Origin: Chitinophagales bacterium
GTDB lineage: Bacteria > Bacteroidota > Bacteroidia > Chitinophagales > Chitinophagaceae
Direction: 5' to 3'
Assembly (NCBI GenBank): GCA_017303415.1
Contig: JAFLBJ010000001.1
Location: forward strand, 1,612,001-1,676,000
Length of the DNA stretch: 64,000 nucleotides
The notes beneath the pieces are model-generated. The model had not been told where the DNA came from. It was given only the letters and a program-made list of their open reading frames with translations, and did no database searches. Position 1 is the stretch's first letter, and the number at the start of each line of letters is the position of its first letter. A program made the position numbers and the translations under genes. Positions 1-7,971 of the stretch are shown in pieces.

Positions 1-35
1 TTGCTTCGCCCAAATATTTTGTCAAATAGTCCCAT
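1..35 (-). CDS. 5' end of a truncated accessory gene
   Basis: An ATG at 35-33 on the minus strand opens a frame reading MGLFDKIFGRS before the window ends. This resembles the N-terminus of the DUF4375 protein at 960-1475 (MSFFKKLFGGDS), so it may be another small accessory gene of the same kind. Only 11 codons are visible, so this is a weak call based on the start codon and the similar first residues. Confidence 0.3.
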   Translation of the reverse strand, partial: MGLFDKIFGRS

Positions 36-92
36 TGTAAGTTGTAGAGTGTCGCTTTATAATAGCAGAAAGCTCATTGTTGGCAGTAGTTT

Positions 93-734
93 TTATTTGA
101 TAGTTATTGTCAAAGAGTTTAGTTGTTGGGTTCCGCATTTAGGGCACTTATAAATAATGTCATAAAATTGAATTTTATCATTTGTCTTGAGACTTTTGAC
201 AGTTTTTATCTGTTTGTCAGGCAAATAACTTCCTATAGATAAATCAAAAGAAGCAAGCAGATTCATATTGGATTTTGAAAATCGAGTTCGAAAAGAGAGC
301 ACTTGGAATTGATGCTTGTATTTGCAGTCAGGTAAATACACGCTAATAATTGGATTGGCCAAAATCTGCTTTACAGTCAAAAGCGTATCTTTTGTGTTTG
401 CAAGTTGGGCAATAGGATAAGGAACTTTCTTAACTTGATAAGTTTCTGAATGAACCAAGCTATCATCTTCGTAAAGTTTCAACGTGTCTGGCTTTTCTGC
501 AGCAACATTTATTAGATATTTATTGGGTCCAACTTTCGTGAGGGTACCATGAGAAATAGAGAACCTGACGTTTTTGACAAAATACGTTGATGTTTGCAAT
601 CCGATGTAATTCTCAACTCCAATATAAAGTTCTTTATCGTTTGGGTCTTGCGAACTGAGATTAAAGAATTTAGGCTGTGCAAGTAAAGAAATCTGCAAAG
701 AAAATAGGATGTATAGTATTAACTGGGTCTTCAT
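93..734 (-). CDS. Exported hypothetical protein, GldM C-terminal-like
   Basis: About 213 residues from ATG at 734; a GTG seven codons upstream is possible but would lie inside the inverted repeat that borders the gene. Residues 1-20 form a signal peptide ending SLLAQ. The rest resembles the C-terminal domain of the gliding/T9SS protein GldM: an opening LYIGVENYIGL segment, alternating beta strands and a final strand-rich tail. A CPKC pair near the C-terminus could bind metal or form a disulfide. There is no transmembrane helix or GldM N-terminus, so this is a stand-alone domain, not GldM. The gene is AT-rich and bordered by matching 15-base inverted repeats (79-93 and 735-749). Function unknown. 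Confidence 0.6.
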   Translation of the reverse strand: MKTQLILYILFSLQISLLAQPKFFNLSSQDPNDKELYIGVENYIGLQTSTYFVKNVRFSISHGTLTKVGPNKYLINVAAEKPDTLKLYEDDSLVHSETYQVKKVPYPIAQLANTKDTLLTVKQILANPIISVYLPDCKYKHQFQVLSFRTRFSKSNMNLLASFDLSIGSYLPDKQIKTVKSLKTNDKIQFYDIIYKCPKCGTQQLNSLTITIK

Positions 735-949
735 AAAATTGCTGCCAACGGCCACAGCTTTGCGTTCGGCAGGGCATTTGGAAAACGTCCAGCCTTGAAC
801 TGCAGCCGACCGAAGTTACAAAAGATGAAAATATATTCTGCTGCTCATCTGTGTTCGGTCAGCCGGAGATGTAGCTGATAGTAGTACTGCCGATGAGGAT
901 TTATTTGTCGCCCCATGCTGACGCAAAACTGCTTGTTGTAGGTAACCCT
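735..949. other. attC-like imperfect palindrome between cassette-type genes
   Basis: The 200-base gap between the GldM-like gene and the DUF4375 gene ends in two core-like words, AAAATTGCTGCCAAC (735-749) and GTTGTAGGTAACCCT (935-949). Inside these, 752-771 and 916-931 are imperfect complements sharing the core TTTGCGT/ACGCAAA. That gives the R-L ... L-R layout of an integron recombination site. The cores do not match the classical RYYYAAC/GTTRRRY consensus exactly and the site is longer than usual, so the assignment is an inference from structure. Confidence 0.35.
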
Positions 950-959
950 TTGTCGTTTG

Positions 960-1475
960 TCAAAATGAGTTACGATTTTGTTTTATGTACTCAATGTTGA
1001 GCTCATATAAATTGTCCTCGTACTTATAAAACGCTTGGTCAAGCTGTTCCCATACCTCGTTTGCCGTGTCTTCAATTTGTTCTAATATTTCTTGTCGGTT
1101 GGCTCTGTTTTTAGGAACAACAGAGCTGGGAAATTGGTCAATGGCTTGTTGCAAAATGTCTGCAGTCTTGTTAGCATTAATTGTCCGCAATGAAGTTATT
1201 GTCTCATGTGCAAAGTCGCCACTGGAGTTGTAGAAGTATTGGTTAAAACCACCATTATTTATTTCCCTTTCAATATTTTGGTTGAAATAAAAATGTTTTT
1301 GCGGTTCTGTTAAACGGTCTAATGCGTCACCGTATGAACAAAGTTTACAAACGTAATTGTCAATTTCAATGATTGCGTTATTGGTGTTTGGTGATGAAAG
1401 TAAAGTGTCAATGTCAGGCTTATTGTCGTCCTGATTTTTGCTGTCGCCGCCAAATAGTTTCTTAAAAAAGCTCAT
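960..1475 (-). CDS. DUF4375 domain protein
   Basis: 171 residues starting at ATG 1475. The central part has the DUF4375 signature, an N-rich NNGGFNQYFYNSSGD motif at about residues 73-87 followed by an alpha-helical segment. The domain is common in small stand-alone proteins of unknown function, sometimes linked to protein phosphatase or immunity contexts. The first 12 residues (MSFFKKLFGGDS) are a typical amphipathic start for this group; no signal peptide is seen. A perfect 15-base inverted repeat lies on either side (935-949 and 1495-1509), so the gene looks like one mobile cassette. Lower GC than the housekeeping part of the window suggests transfer. Confidence 0.7.
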   Translation of the reverse strand: MSFFKKLFGGDSKNQDDNKPDIDTLLSSPNTNNAIIEIDNYVCKLCSYGDALDRLTEPQKHFYFNQNIEREINNGGFNQYFYNSSGDFAHETITSLRTINANKTADILQQAIDQFPSSVVPKNRANRQEILEQIEDTANEVWEQLDQAFYKYEDNLYELNIEYIKQNRNSF

Positions 1476-1500
1476 AGTAGTAGTGAGGTTCGTTAGGGTT

Positions 1501-1547
1501 ACCTACAACGTCAGGGCTTGGCGTTGTGACGATATTCCTGGTTGGGT
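1501..1547 (-). other. Second attC-like site upstream of the DUF4375 gene
   Basis: Read on the minus strand, this 47-base stretch starts with ACCCAAC, a perfect RYYYAAC core, then CAGG ... CCTG as a short inner stem, and ends in GTTGTAGGT, which is the left border of the DUF4375 cassette. A small hairpin ACAACG/CGTTGT (1505-1527) sits inside. The layout matches a short attC site, but only one of the two cores fits the consensus. Confidence 0.35.
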
Positions 1548-1783
1548 ATGCTGGATATATTACCGAGTTAATGTATGAAGATCAAAATACAAACTAAAGG
1601 TGGGCATTATTCTTCAGTTGGACATGTGTCCGATTAATTATTATGATGATCTCGTCATATTCATAAAGCCAGTATATTATAAATCCCCTTGTTACTGGGA
1701 GTTTAGTCATTCGACGTTGAGCCAATTTTCGAATTTGCTAAACAAGGTTAATTGTGGCACCTATTAAAGGCTTAAAAAAGCAT
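1548..1783. other. Intergenic gap, nothing recognised
   Basis: AT-rich sequence between the attC-like site and the small membrane protein gene. I see no ORF with coding character, no RNA gene and no strong hairpin. Confidence 0.5.
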
Positions 1784-2131
1784 TTACTTTTTTGCCAGCA
1801 ATTGATAGGATACCAGTACAAATCCTAAGCACGCCAATATAGGTGTCCAAAATCGAAAAGGGATAAAGAATAGTTTGTTTTGGTCACCGCCTGCAATTGT
1901 AAGTTGGTCAAAAATTCGTGTTCCTTTGTTCTCGGATTTCAGTTTATTAAAATACTCTGCAAATAATTTAATAACTACTGCAGAGAAAAGAAATGAAATA
2001 CCAAGGGGGATTAAATTCGTTTGATAAAAACTATCCTCTTTTGTTAAGTATGTGGTAATTAGGTTAGCAAGTAAAGAGTTAATAAAAACAACTATAAAAA
2101 CCAGAAACCCGTAACCTGACCAAATTATCAT
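1784..2131 (-). CDS. Small membrane protein, unknown
   Basis: 115 residues from ATG 2131. Three hydrophobic segments are visible at about residues 5-27, 42-62 and 92-112, joined by a charged loop with KLKSENKGTR. No signal peptidase site and no motif I recognise. It lies in the AT-rich accessory stretch with the same orientation as the two cassette-like genes, but I do not find a matching inverted pair around it. Product and role unknown. Confidence 0.5.
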   Translation of the reverse strand: MIIWSGYGFLVFIVVFINSLLANLITTYLTKEDSFYQTNLIPLGISFLFSAVVIKLFAEYFNKLKSENKGTRIFDQLTIAGGDQNKLFFIPFRFWTPILACLGFVLVSYQLLAKK

Positions 2132-2371
2132 ACGATACTTTTATAGGTATTGAAAAAATGCAAGTAAGCCGTAAAGTTGAATTTTTCTCCGTGCCTCTGC
2201 AGTAAAATCAAAAACCTACCCCTCATCGCGCACTTCGTGCACCTCAGTCACAGACCGGTTTTCTACCTTACCTCATTTCCAGTGATTTATGAAGAATTTC
2301 GAAAAGGCGGGATTTCGATAAGGTTTGATGTAATTTACTCGATTTTGTATGATTTTTCCAAAAACAAAACC

Positions 2372-2401
2372 CAAAAAAAATCCCCCCCAAAATGGGAGGG
2401 A
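2372..2401 (-). terminator. Rho-independent terminator of ssb
   Basis: On the minus strand: a stem of about 8 pairs (TCCCTCCC with GGGGGGGA, one G-U pair), loop of four to five bases, then eight Ts. It lies 28 bases after the ssb stop codon. The upstream part of the gap (2132-2371) shows nothing else I can name. Confidence 0.85.
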
Positions 2402-2428
2402 CCTTCTTGAAATTTAACTGGCCACCAC

Positions 2429-2842
2429 TCAGAACGGCAGATCATCTACCGGCTCACCAGCATCAACCGATGCAGGCGCATCTGAACGGACATTGTCGGA
2501 GAAGGAGGAAGAACCACCGGCATCGCCACGGCCTCCCAATAACTGTACCTCGCGAATCCGTAGACTCAACGAAGCGCCGGCCGTACCGTCCTGACGGGTA
2601 AAGGTCCTGACCTCGGGCGTACCCTCGACATAAACCTGCTTCCCTTTCAAAAGGTAGGGGGAGATCCCGGTACGGTCTGTCCAATAAGCACAGTCAACCC
2701 AGGTCGTTTTCTCCTGGTTGTTACCCTGACTGTCGCGATACTTCTCGGTATGCGCTACCGTAAAGTTGATCACGTTCTTGCCATTTACTGTATTCACAAT
2801 ACAGTCCTTACCGAGGTGGCCAATTACTTGCATTTTGATCAT
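2429..2842 (-). CDS. ssb: Single-stranded DNA-binding protein
   Basis: 137 residues from ATG 2842; a TTG three codons upstream is less likely. The OB-fold starts MIKMQVIGHLGKD and continues with the family strand KTTWVDCAYW at about residues 46-55. A glycine/serine-rich linker follows and the protein ends in VDDLPF, the acidic tip by which SSB recruits replication and repair partners. It coats single-stranded DNA during replication, recombination and repair as a tetramer. It is a single gene with a strong terminator after it, so probably monocistronic. Bacteroidota often encode more than one SSB, so this could be the minor copy. Confidence 0.95.
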   Translation of the reverse strand: MIKMQVIGHLGKDCIVNTVNGKNVINFTVAHTEKYRDSQGNNQEKTTWVDCAYWTDRTGISPYLLKGKQVYVEGTPEVRTFTRQDGTAGASLSLRIREVQLLGGRGDAGGSSSFSDNVRSDAPASVDAGEPVDDLPF

Positions 2843-2951
2843 AGTGCTCAATTTTTAATCGTACGTAAAATAGTTAACAAGGCAAAATAAGGGGTTTCTG
2901 AATTCCTAAACAATCCGATTTACCCCCAAAAGGTGGGGTGTTTTCAAGACT

Positions 2952-3100
2952 CACCGCAGAGAACAAGAGAACACGGAGTTACGCAGAGACAGGTATTAGC
3001 CATTAGCATTTAGCTATTAGCACTTGGCGAATCTTTGTGTACGAGTGTCATAGCAGTCAAATTCTCTGCGTAACTCCGCGTTCTCCTGTTCTCTGCGGTG
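2952..3100. repeat. Inverted intergenic repeat, ACAGAG/GCAGAG family
   Basis: Two 38-base arms face each other: 2952-2989 (starts CACCGCAGAGAACAAGAGAA) and 3063-3100 (its complement with two or three changes). The spacer carries a short ATTAGC/TTAGCT tandem (2996-3022) that resembles the palindrome at 28294-28348. A second copy of the outer family is at 36582-36799. It lies between ssb and the M14 peptidase gene, both on the minus strand, and could end the peptidase transcript. Confidence 0.9.
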
Positions 3101-3107
3101 ATAATTT

Positions 3108-5678
3108 TTATTCTTCCGACCTCGCTGAGCCACCCTCAATCAGTCTCCCGAAAAAGATCGCGTTCATCATCAACTTTGTCCCGCCCAGCCAAAAAGCCCT
3201 GAAATTGGGATTATCCGCAATATTGATCACCCGGCCACTACCCACAGCATTCACCACCACCGCGGCGGAATTCTTCATGGCCGCATAATTCTGTTGACTG
3301 AGCCAGCCACTCTGCAAGGGCGCCTTTCCATACTGAAAGGGGGCCGCATTGCGGTTGCGGGGGATCTCCAGAAATACATTGTTGGCTTTGAACAGGCTCA
3401 CCGTTTTTCCGGGATATCCATAGGCGAGGGGATGGGTGGGGTCAAAATCGGCGCTGAAGATGGCCCCGCTCATTTGCTGGGCCCCACGCACCTGACCAAG
3501 ATCGGTATAGGGGATCACCGTCGCGCTATCCGTGGCAGGACGGGTACGCTTGAATCCAACCGTACTGATTCCGGCCTGCTGGGCCCAGTTAATGGATTCC
3601 TCAGTGAGGATCAAGGTGCCACCAGCTTCTATCCATTGCCTGAGTTTCTCTTTGTCAATCGTTGTATATCGTCCGCCCACCATGATCAGGGTATTGTATT
3701 TGGTCAGATCGGCCTGGTTGAACAGGCCCTGCTCCAAATGAGTGGCCGGCATATTGAACCGCTGATCAAGCAGGTGCCAAACCTCTCCGGCATCGGTGGC
3801 ATTGGCCCCGGTGCCCACGATCATGGCGATACGGGGCTTTTGGGTAACGGCAAAATTGCGGCTGCCCAGGTCACTTCCGGTAACCGATGCCCCGGTGGTA
3901 ACAGGTAATATCTCGATCCCATTGGACGAGGCAATGCCCTTTAGGAGGGTAAATAATTTTTCGCTGTCCATGGACTGAAGACTCACCGGCACCATGATAC
4001 TTCCGGGTTGGAATTTGCGTGTAGCTCCAGCCACCATCACCTCAAAGGACGTCGTAGCCACCTTGGTAAGGATACCGGCCTGTTGAAGCTCATACAAGGC
4101 CCGGGGGGCATAGAACTCGTTCCAGTCAAACAGATAGGCGTATTCACTCTTACCGGTTAAAGTGCCCGTCATAGCCCTTGGCTGAAGAATGCGTTTACCA
4201 CCCGTCAGTGTGGCGGCCTGTGTGGCATTTGCCTCGGCATAACTGAGCCCATAGGCGAGGGGAAGTGTCCAGGCCGTGATATCATAAAACAAACTGTCTT
4301 TGTACTCCAGGGTTTTGGTGAAAATGGCCTGGATCAACCGGAACTGGGGCTGATCGGTCGGGACATAATAGGCATCTCCGGGCGTAAACTGGATGCCATT
4401 GATCGCCGTGGCCTTACCGGGTTCATATACCTGTATCTGGTGGCGCAGGAGCATTTCGGTGAAGATGGCAGATTTGGTCTTGTCCGTCTGGCTGCCAAAT
4501 ACATATCCTTTTACGGGAGAGGCGGCGGCCTCTTTGAGGGCTGTCGTATAAAAATCCTTTTGCCACTGGAGGAATTCGGTGCGTAATTGCCGGGCTCCTT
4601 CCAGCGTGGAAAGGGTAGTGGTAAACTGGTTGCGGATGGTAAACGGAAAGGTCAATAACCCGTTATCGGTTTCCTGTAAATGCCCGCGGGAGGAAGCCTG
4701 TTCAAACAGGATGCCGATGGCACCATTGACATCGGGATAGGTGGAACCTTTTCCATAATAGAAATCATCATAACTCTCTTTGGTAAAATACAGGGAACCG
4801 ATCTTGTCGAGATAGGCGGCATGAAATTTTCCCAGTTTGGCGGTCAGTTCCTGGTTCTTAAGCGGGGTGATGGGATTGACCCGGGAAGGCACACCGGGTT
4901 GAAAAAAGAAAGTGGCGCTGCTGCCCTGTTCGTGGTGGTCGGTGAGGATATTGGGTTTCCAACGGTGAAACCATTCCAACCGGTTCTGACTTTCGCGGTG
5001 TACGGCCGGCAGCCAGTCACGGTTAAGGTCGAACCAATAGTGGTTGAAACGCCCACCGGGCCAAACCTCATTGAACTCGCGCGAGGAGGGATCACTTACC
5101 AGGTTCTTGCTCTTGTGCTGGTTGGCCCAGGTAGAGAACCGTTGCAATCCATCGGGATTGAAAGAGGGATCAAATAAAATGATGGTATTGTTCAACAATT
5201 CATCGATCTCTTTTCCCTGGGCTGCCGCCAGATAGTAGGCACTGAGCAAACTGGCATTGGCGCCACTGGCTTCGTTGCCATGAATGGAATGACCGATATA
5301 CACCACTATGGGCATATTGGAAATATCCACGGAACCTGATTGGGCCGGATCAGTGAGTTTGATATGTTGCTGCCGGATCTCTTCCAACCGGGCGTGGTTG
5401 GCTGGTGAAGTGATGATCAGCAGCACCTGTGGCCGGCTTTCATACGATAAACCCATGGTCTCCAGGCTCACCCGGTCGGAGGCGGCATCGATCGCCTTCA
5501 TGTAATTCACCAGCCGGTCATGGGTGATATGCCATTCCCCTACATGATGATAGATCACCTCCTCCGGCTTGGGGATACGCGGATCGTACTGGATATTTTG
5601 GGGGAGATAATAACTTAATTCCTGTGCGTTTGTTGTAATAGCAAATAGCAGAATAAACAGGTGAAATATTCTTTTCAT
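3108..5678 (-). CDS. Secreted M14 zinc carboxypeptidase, two-domain
   Basis: 856 residues with a signal peptide (1-18, cut after TTNA). The zinc site of family M14 is complete: HGNE with His133 and Glu136, the DLNRDW substrate-binding motif, and the third ligand in TDHHEQG. The general base region reads GILFEQASSRG. Beyond about residue 600 comes a second alpha/beta domain (LIMVGGRYTTIDKEKLRQWI) resembling a class I glutamine amidotransferase-like fold, as seen in large Bacteroidota M14 peptidases. It probably trims peptides in the periplasm or outside the cell. No T9SS tail is seen, so export is by Sec only. The next gene downstream (ssb) is separated by a repeat. Confidence 0.88.
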   Translation of the reverse strand: MKRIFHLFILLFAITTNAQELSYYLPQNIQYDPRIPKPEEVIYHHVGEWHITHDRLVNYMKAIDAASDRVSLETMGLSYESRPQVLLIITSPANHARLEEIRQQHIKLTDPAQSGSVDISNMPIVVYIGHSIHGNEASGANASLLSAYYLAAAQGKEIDELLNNTIILFDPSFNPDGLQRFSTWANQHKSKNLVSDPSSREFNEVWPGGRFNHYWFDLNRDWLPAVHRESQNRLEWFHRWKPNILTDHHEQGSSATFFFQPGVPSRVNPITPLKNQELTAKLGKFHAAYLDKIGSLYFTKESYDDFYYGKGSTYPDVNGAIGILFEQASSRGHLQETDNGLLTFPFTIRNQFTTTLSTLEGARQLRTEFLQWQKDFYTTALKEAAASPVKGYVFGSQTDKTKSAIFTEMLLRHQIQVYEPGKATAINGIQFTPGDAYYVPTDQPQFRLIQAIFTKTLEYKDSLFYDITAWTLPLAYGLSYAEANATQAATLTGGKRILQPRAMTGTLTGKSEYAYLFDWNEFYAPRALYELQQAGILTKVATTSFEVMVAGATRKFQPGSIMVPVSLQSMDSEKLFTLLKGIASSNGIEILPVTTGASVTGSDLGSRNFAVTQKPRIAMIVGTGANATDAGEVWHLLDQRFNMPATHLEQGLFNQADLTKYNTLIMVGGRYTTIDKEKLRQWIEAGGTLILTEESINWAQQAGISTVGFKRTRPATDSATVIPYTDLGQVRGAQQMSGAIFSADFDPTHPLAYGYPGKTVSLFKANNVFLEIPRNRNAAPFQYGKAPLQSGWLSQQNYAAMKNSAAVVVNAVGSGRVINIADNPNFRAFWLGGTKLMMNAIFFGRLIEGGSARSEE

Positions 5679-5714
5679 TCGTTTTAGTTTGGGTGTGTGG
5701 AAGATACGGAGAAA

Positions 5715-5910
5715 ATGGATGTTGGGTGGCGGATGGAGGATGTTGGATGTTGGATGGTGGATGACAGATGACAGATGACGGATGACCGACTTCTATCTTA
5801 AGATTCATATCTCCCTGGAACTCTGTCATCAGTCATCAGTCATCTGTCATCTGTCATCCGTCATCCGTCATCTGTCATCTGTTCTCTGTCATCCACCAAC
5901 CAACATCCAA
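5715..5910. repeat. Heptad-array palindrome A (GATGACA/GATGTTG)
   Basis: Left arm 5715-5788 is a tandem run of GATGTTG, GATGACA and GATGACG words; right arm 5823-5910 is the reverse complement type (CATCTGT, CATCCGT). The spacer includes GACTTCTATC, also found in the spacer at 21245-21254. It lies between divergent genes (M14 peptidase and mnmA), just upstream of the mnmA -7 box. Other copies: 21199-21332, 33524-33577, 39307-39434, 41410-41730. Confidence 0.95.
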
Positions 5911-5934
5911 TCCCCAAATCCCAAAATCCTGCTC

Positions 5935-5942
5935 TATCTTTG
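5935..5942 (+). promoter_or_regulatory. Putative -7 box of mnmA
   Basis: TATCTTTG matches the Bacteroidota -7 consensus TAnnTTTG and ends 20 bases before the mnmA ATG. No clear -33 TTTG is visible because the preceding sequence is repeat-derived. Confidence 0.6.
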
Positions 5943-5962
5943 CCGCTTCGAATTGAATAACT

Positions 5963-7066
5963 ATGAGTAGAAAAGGAAAAGTCCTGGTAGCCATGAGCGG
6001 CGGTATCGACAGTACCGTCACCGCCCTGATGCTGCATGACCAGGGATATGAGGTGGTGGGTATTACCATGAAGACCTGGGACTATGCCGCCAGTGGTGGG
6101 GGCAAAAAGGAAACAGGTTGTTGTAACCTCGACAGTTTTAATGATGCCCGTATGGCAGCGGTCCAGCACGGGTTCCCGCATTTTATCCTGGATATACGTG
6201 ATGAGTTTGGTGATTTCGTGATCGAGAATTTTGTGGATGAATACCTGGCCGGCCGGACACCCAACCCATGTGTTTTATGCAATACACATATCAAGTGGAG
6301 GGCCTTGTTGAAAAGAGCGGATGCGCTTGACTGTGAGTATATCGCCACAGGGCATTATGCTAAGATCCGCCAGCATGATAATGGGCGGTTTGTGGTAAGC
6401 AAGGCCGTGGATTCCACCAAGGACCAGAGTTATGTATTGTGGGGTTTGCAACAAGACCTGCTGAGCCGCACCTTATTGCCCCTGGGCCCCTATAAAAAAA
6501 CGGAGATCAGGCAGATGGCCTTTGATTATGGTTACCCTGAACTGGCCAAAAAGCTGGAGAGCTATGAGATCTGTTTTGTGCCGGATAATGATTACCGTGG
6601 GTTCCTGAAAAGAAAAGATCCTTCATTAGAGGCAAGAGTAGCCGGTGGCAATTTTGTGGATAAGGAAGGCCGGATTTTGGGCCAGCACCAGGGCTATCCC
6701 TTTTACACCATTGGGCAACGGAAGGGGTTGGGAATTACGTTTGGGAAACCAGTATTCGTTACGGGGATCGACCCGGATTCGAATTCGGTGGTGTTGGGGG
6801 ATGAGGAAGACCTGGATAAAACGACCATGCAGGTGGCCCGGATCAATATGATCAAATACGATACAATCACCCCGGGTTTTGAGGCGGTGACAAAGATCCG
6901 CTACCGGGATGCCGGCACGCTTTCCCATTTATACCCTGATAATCAAGGGGTAAAAGTGGAATTTGCAGGCCCGGCCAAAGGGGTGGCACCCGGACAGAGC
7001 GCGGTGTTTTATGAGGACGATGACGTCATCGGCGGGGGTATCATACAAAGAGGGGAACTGATTTAG
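5963..7066 (+). CDS. mnmA: tRNA-specific 2-thiouridylase MnmA
   Basis: 367 residues, normal family length. The N-terminal ATP-pyrophosphatase loop is MSGGIDSTV (11-19). The two catalytic cysteines are Cys106 in NPCVLCN and Cys204 in YEICFVPD. The enzyme adenylates U34 of tRNA-Lys, -Glu and -Gln and inserts sulfur, giving 2-thiouridine needed for accurate decoding; a tRNA-Gln(TTG) target is encoded at 50124-50194. The C-terminal beta-barrel domain begins around residue 300. Start ATG 5963 fits the family N-terminus and the -7 box just upstream. Appears to be transcribed alone; no intact sulfur-relay partner is adjacent. Confidence 0.96.
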   Translation: MSRKGKVLVAMSGGIDSTVTALMLHDQGYEVVGITMKTWDYAASGGGKKETGCCNLDSFNDARMAAVQHGFPHFILDIRDEFGDFVIENFVDEYLAGRTPNPCVLCNTHIKWRALLKRADALDCEYIATGHYAKIRQHDNGRFVVSKAVDSTKDQSYVLWGLQQDLLSRTLLPLGPYKKTEIRQMAFDYGYPELAKKLESYEICFVPDNDYRGFLKRKDPSLEARVAGGNFVDKEGRILGQHQGYPFYTIGQRKGLGITFGKPVFVTGIDPDSNSVVLGDEEDLDKTTMQVARINMIKYDTITPGFEAVTKIRYRDAGTLSHLYPDNQGVKVEFAGPAKGVAPGQSAVFYEDDDVIGGGIIQRGELI

Positions 7067-7108
7067 AATCAATGCAATAAAGGCGATTTTTGGACGTTTT
7101 TGATCAGA

Positions 7109-7157
7109 GTTTCCCGCCGCGCTCGCAGCGTATAACGCAGCGGCCGCCGCGAGAAAC
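7109..7157. repeat. GC-rich inverted repeat with GTTTCYCGC/GCGAGAAAC ends
   Basis: Starts GTTTCCCGC and ends GCGAGAAAC, with internal CGCAGCG words; it lies 42 bases after mnmA and just before the lipoprotein gene. A longer relative with the same ends occupies 50296-50390 after cphA. Confidence 0.75.
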
Positions 7158-7185
7158 GAAAAAAAATAAAAGCCGATCCTTTTCA

Positions 7186-7944
7186 ATGAAATACCAATCC
7201 ATCAAACGACCTGTCCTGATCCTCCTTTTTCTTGCAGGCCTTATCTCCTGTGAAAAAAAGACTGAGGATTTTATCACCGAACCCCTTTCGGATTACATGC
7301 CCCTTGAAGTGGGCAAATACATCATTTATCGTTTGGATTCCACCGTCTTTACCAACCTGAATACGACCGTTGAGGTACACAAATACCAGGTAAAGCATGA
7401 GGTGGATGGAGCGACCACGGATGGGTTGGGACGGCCTTCATACCGCGTTGTCACCTACCTCCGTGATTCAGCGGGTAATAACCCCTGGGTCCCCAATGGC
7501 TCTTACCTCGTAACGGTAACAGATCAACAAGTGGAGGTCAATGAGAATAATCTCCGCTATATCAAAATGCACCTTCCGCTGAAAGCCAATTATACCTGGA
7601 AGGGCAATAGTTATTTTCCGGATGATTCCTATGAACCTTTTTGTCATTTCAACAGTTTTGATAATCTCTGGGAGGAGTCGGATTATTTCTATGATGGCGA
7701 AAGGGCCGATTCAGAGACCATCGAAGGAGAGACCTATACCGATGTATGGACCGTTCAACAGGAAGATATCACCGATGATTCACCGATCTATTCGGCGCGT
7801 ATCTATGGGATTGATAAATATGCAAAAGGCCTCGGTCTTGTTTTTCGCGAACATATCCTCTGGGAATATCAACCACCCGGTTCACTTCCCACCGGTGTGT
7901 ACTGTGGTTTTGGAATCAAGATGTGGATGATCAGTCATAATTGA
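7186..7944 (+). CDS. Lipoprotein, unknown
   Basis: 252 residues from ATG 7186; an upstream in-frame ATG at 7090 would run through the repeat, so it is rejected. The signal sequence ends in LAGLISC, a good lipobox with Cys24 as the lipidation site, so the mature protein should be anchored in a membrane. The rest is beta-rich with acidic and tyrosine-rich stretches (FPDDSYEPF) and no motif I can name. It is followed 27 bases later by the T9SS subtilase, which has its own -7 box inside the gap. Likely surface or periplasmic; function unknown. Confidence 0.75.
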   Translation: MKYQSIKRPVLILLFLAGLISCEKKTEDFITEPLSDYMPLEVGKYIIYRLDSTVFTNLNTTVEVHKYQVKHEVDGATTDGLGRPSYRVVTYLRDSAGNNPWVPNGSYLVTVTDQQVEVNENNLRYIKMHLPLKANYTWKGNSYFPDDSYEPFCHFNSFDNLWEESDYFYDGERADSETIEGETYTDVWTVQQEDITDDSPIYSARIYGIDKYAKGLGLVFREHILWEYQPPGSLPTGVYCGFGIKMWMISHN

Positions 7945-7948
7945 TCCC

Positions 7949-7956
7949 TAAATTTG
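7949..7956 (+). promoter_or_regulatory. Putative -7 box of the subtilase gene
   Basis: TAAATTTG fits TAnnTTTG and ends 15 bases before the ATG at 7972. It lies just after the stop codon of the lipoprotein gene. Confidence 0.5.
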
Positions 7957-7971
7957 GGGAACAATACGAAC

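Noticed and set aside
2177-2410. Small plus-strand ORF before ssb
   Set aside because: It ends inside the ssb terminator, has no family features and lacks a promoter-like box.
3294-3908. A 204-residue open frame on the plus strand
   Set aside because: Antisense to the M14 peptidase gene; composition follows the real gene.
7090-7185. Longer N-terminus for the lipoprotein at 7186
   Set aside because: The extra codons run through the 7109-7157 repeat and would put 32 residues before a clear lipoprotein signal.
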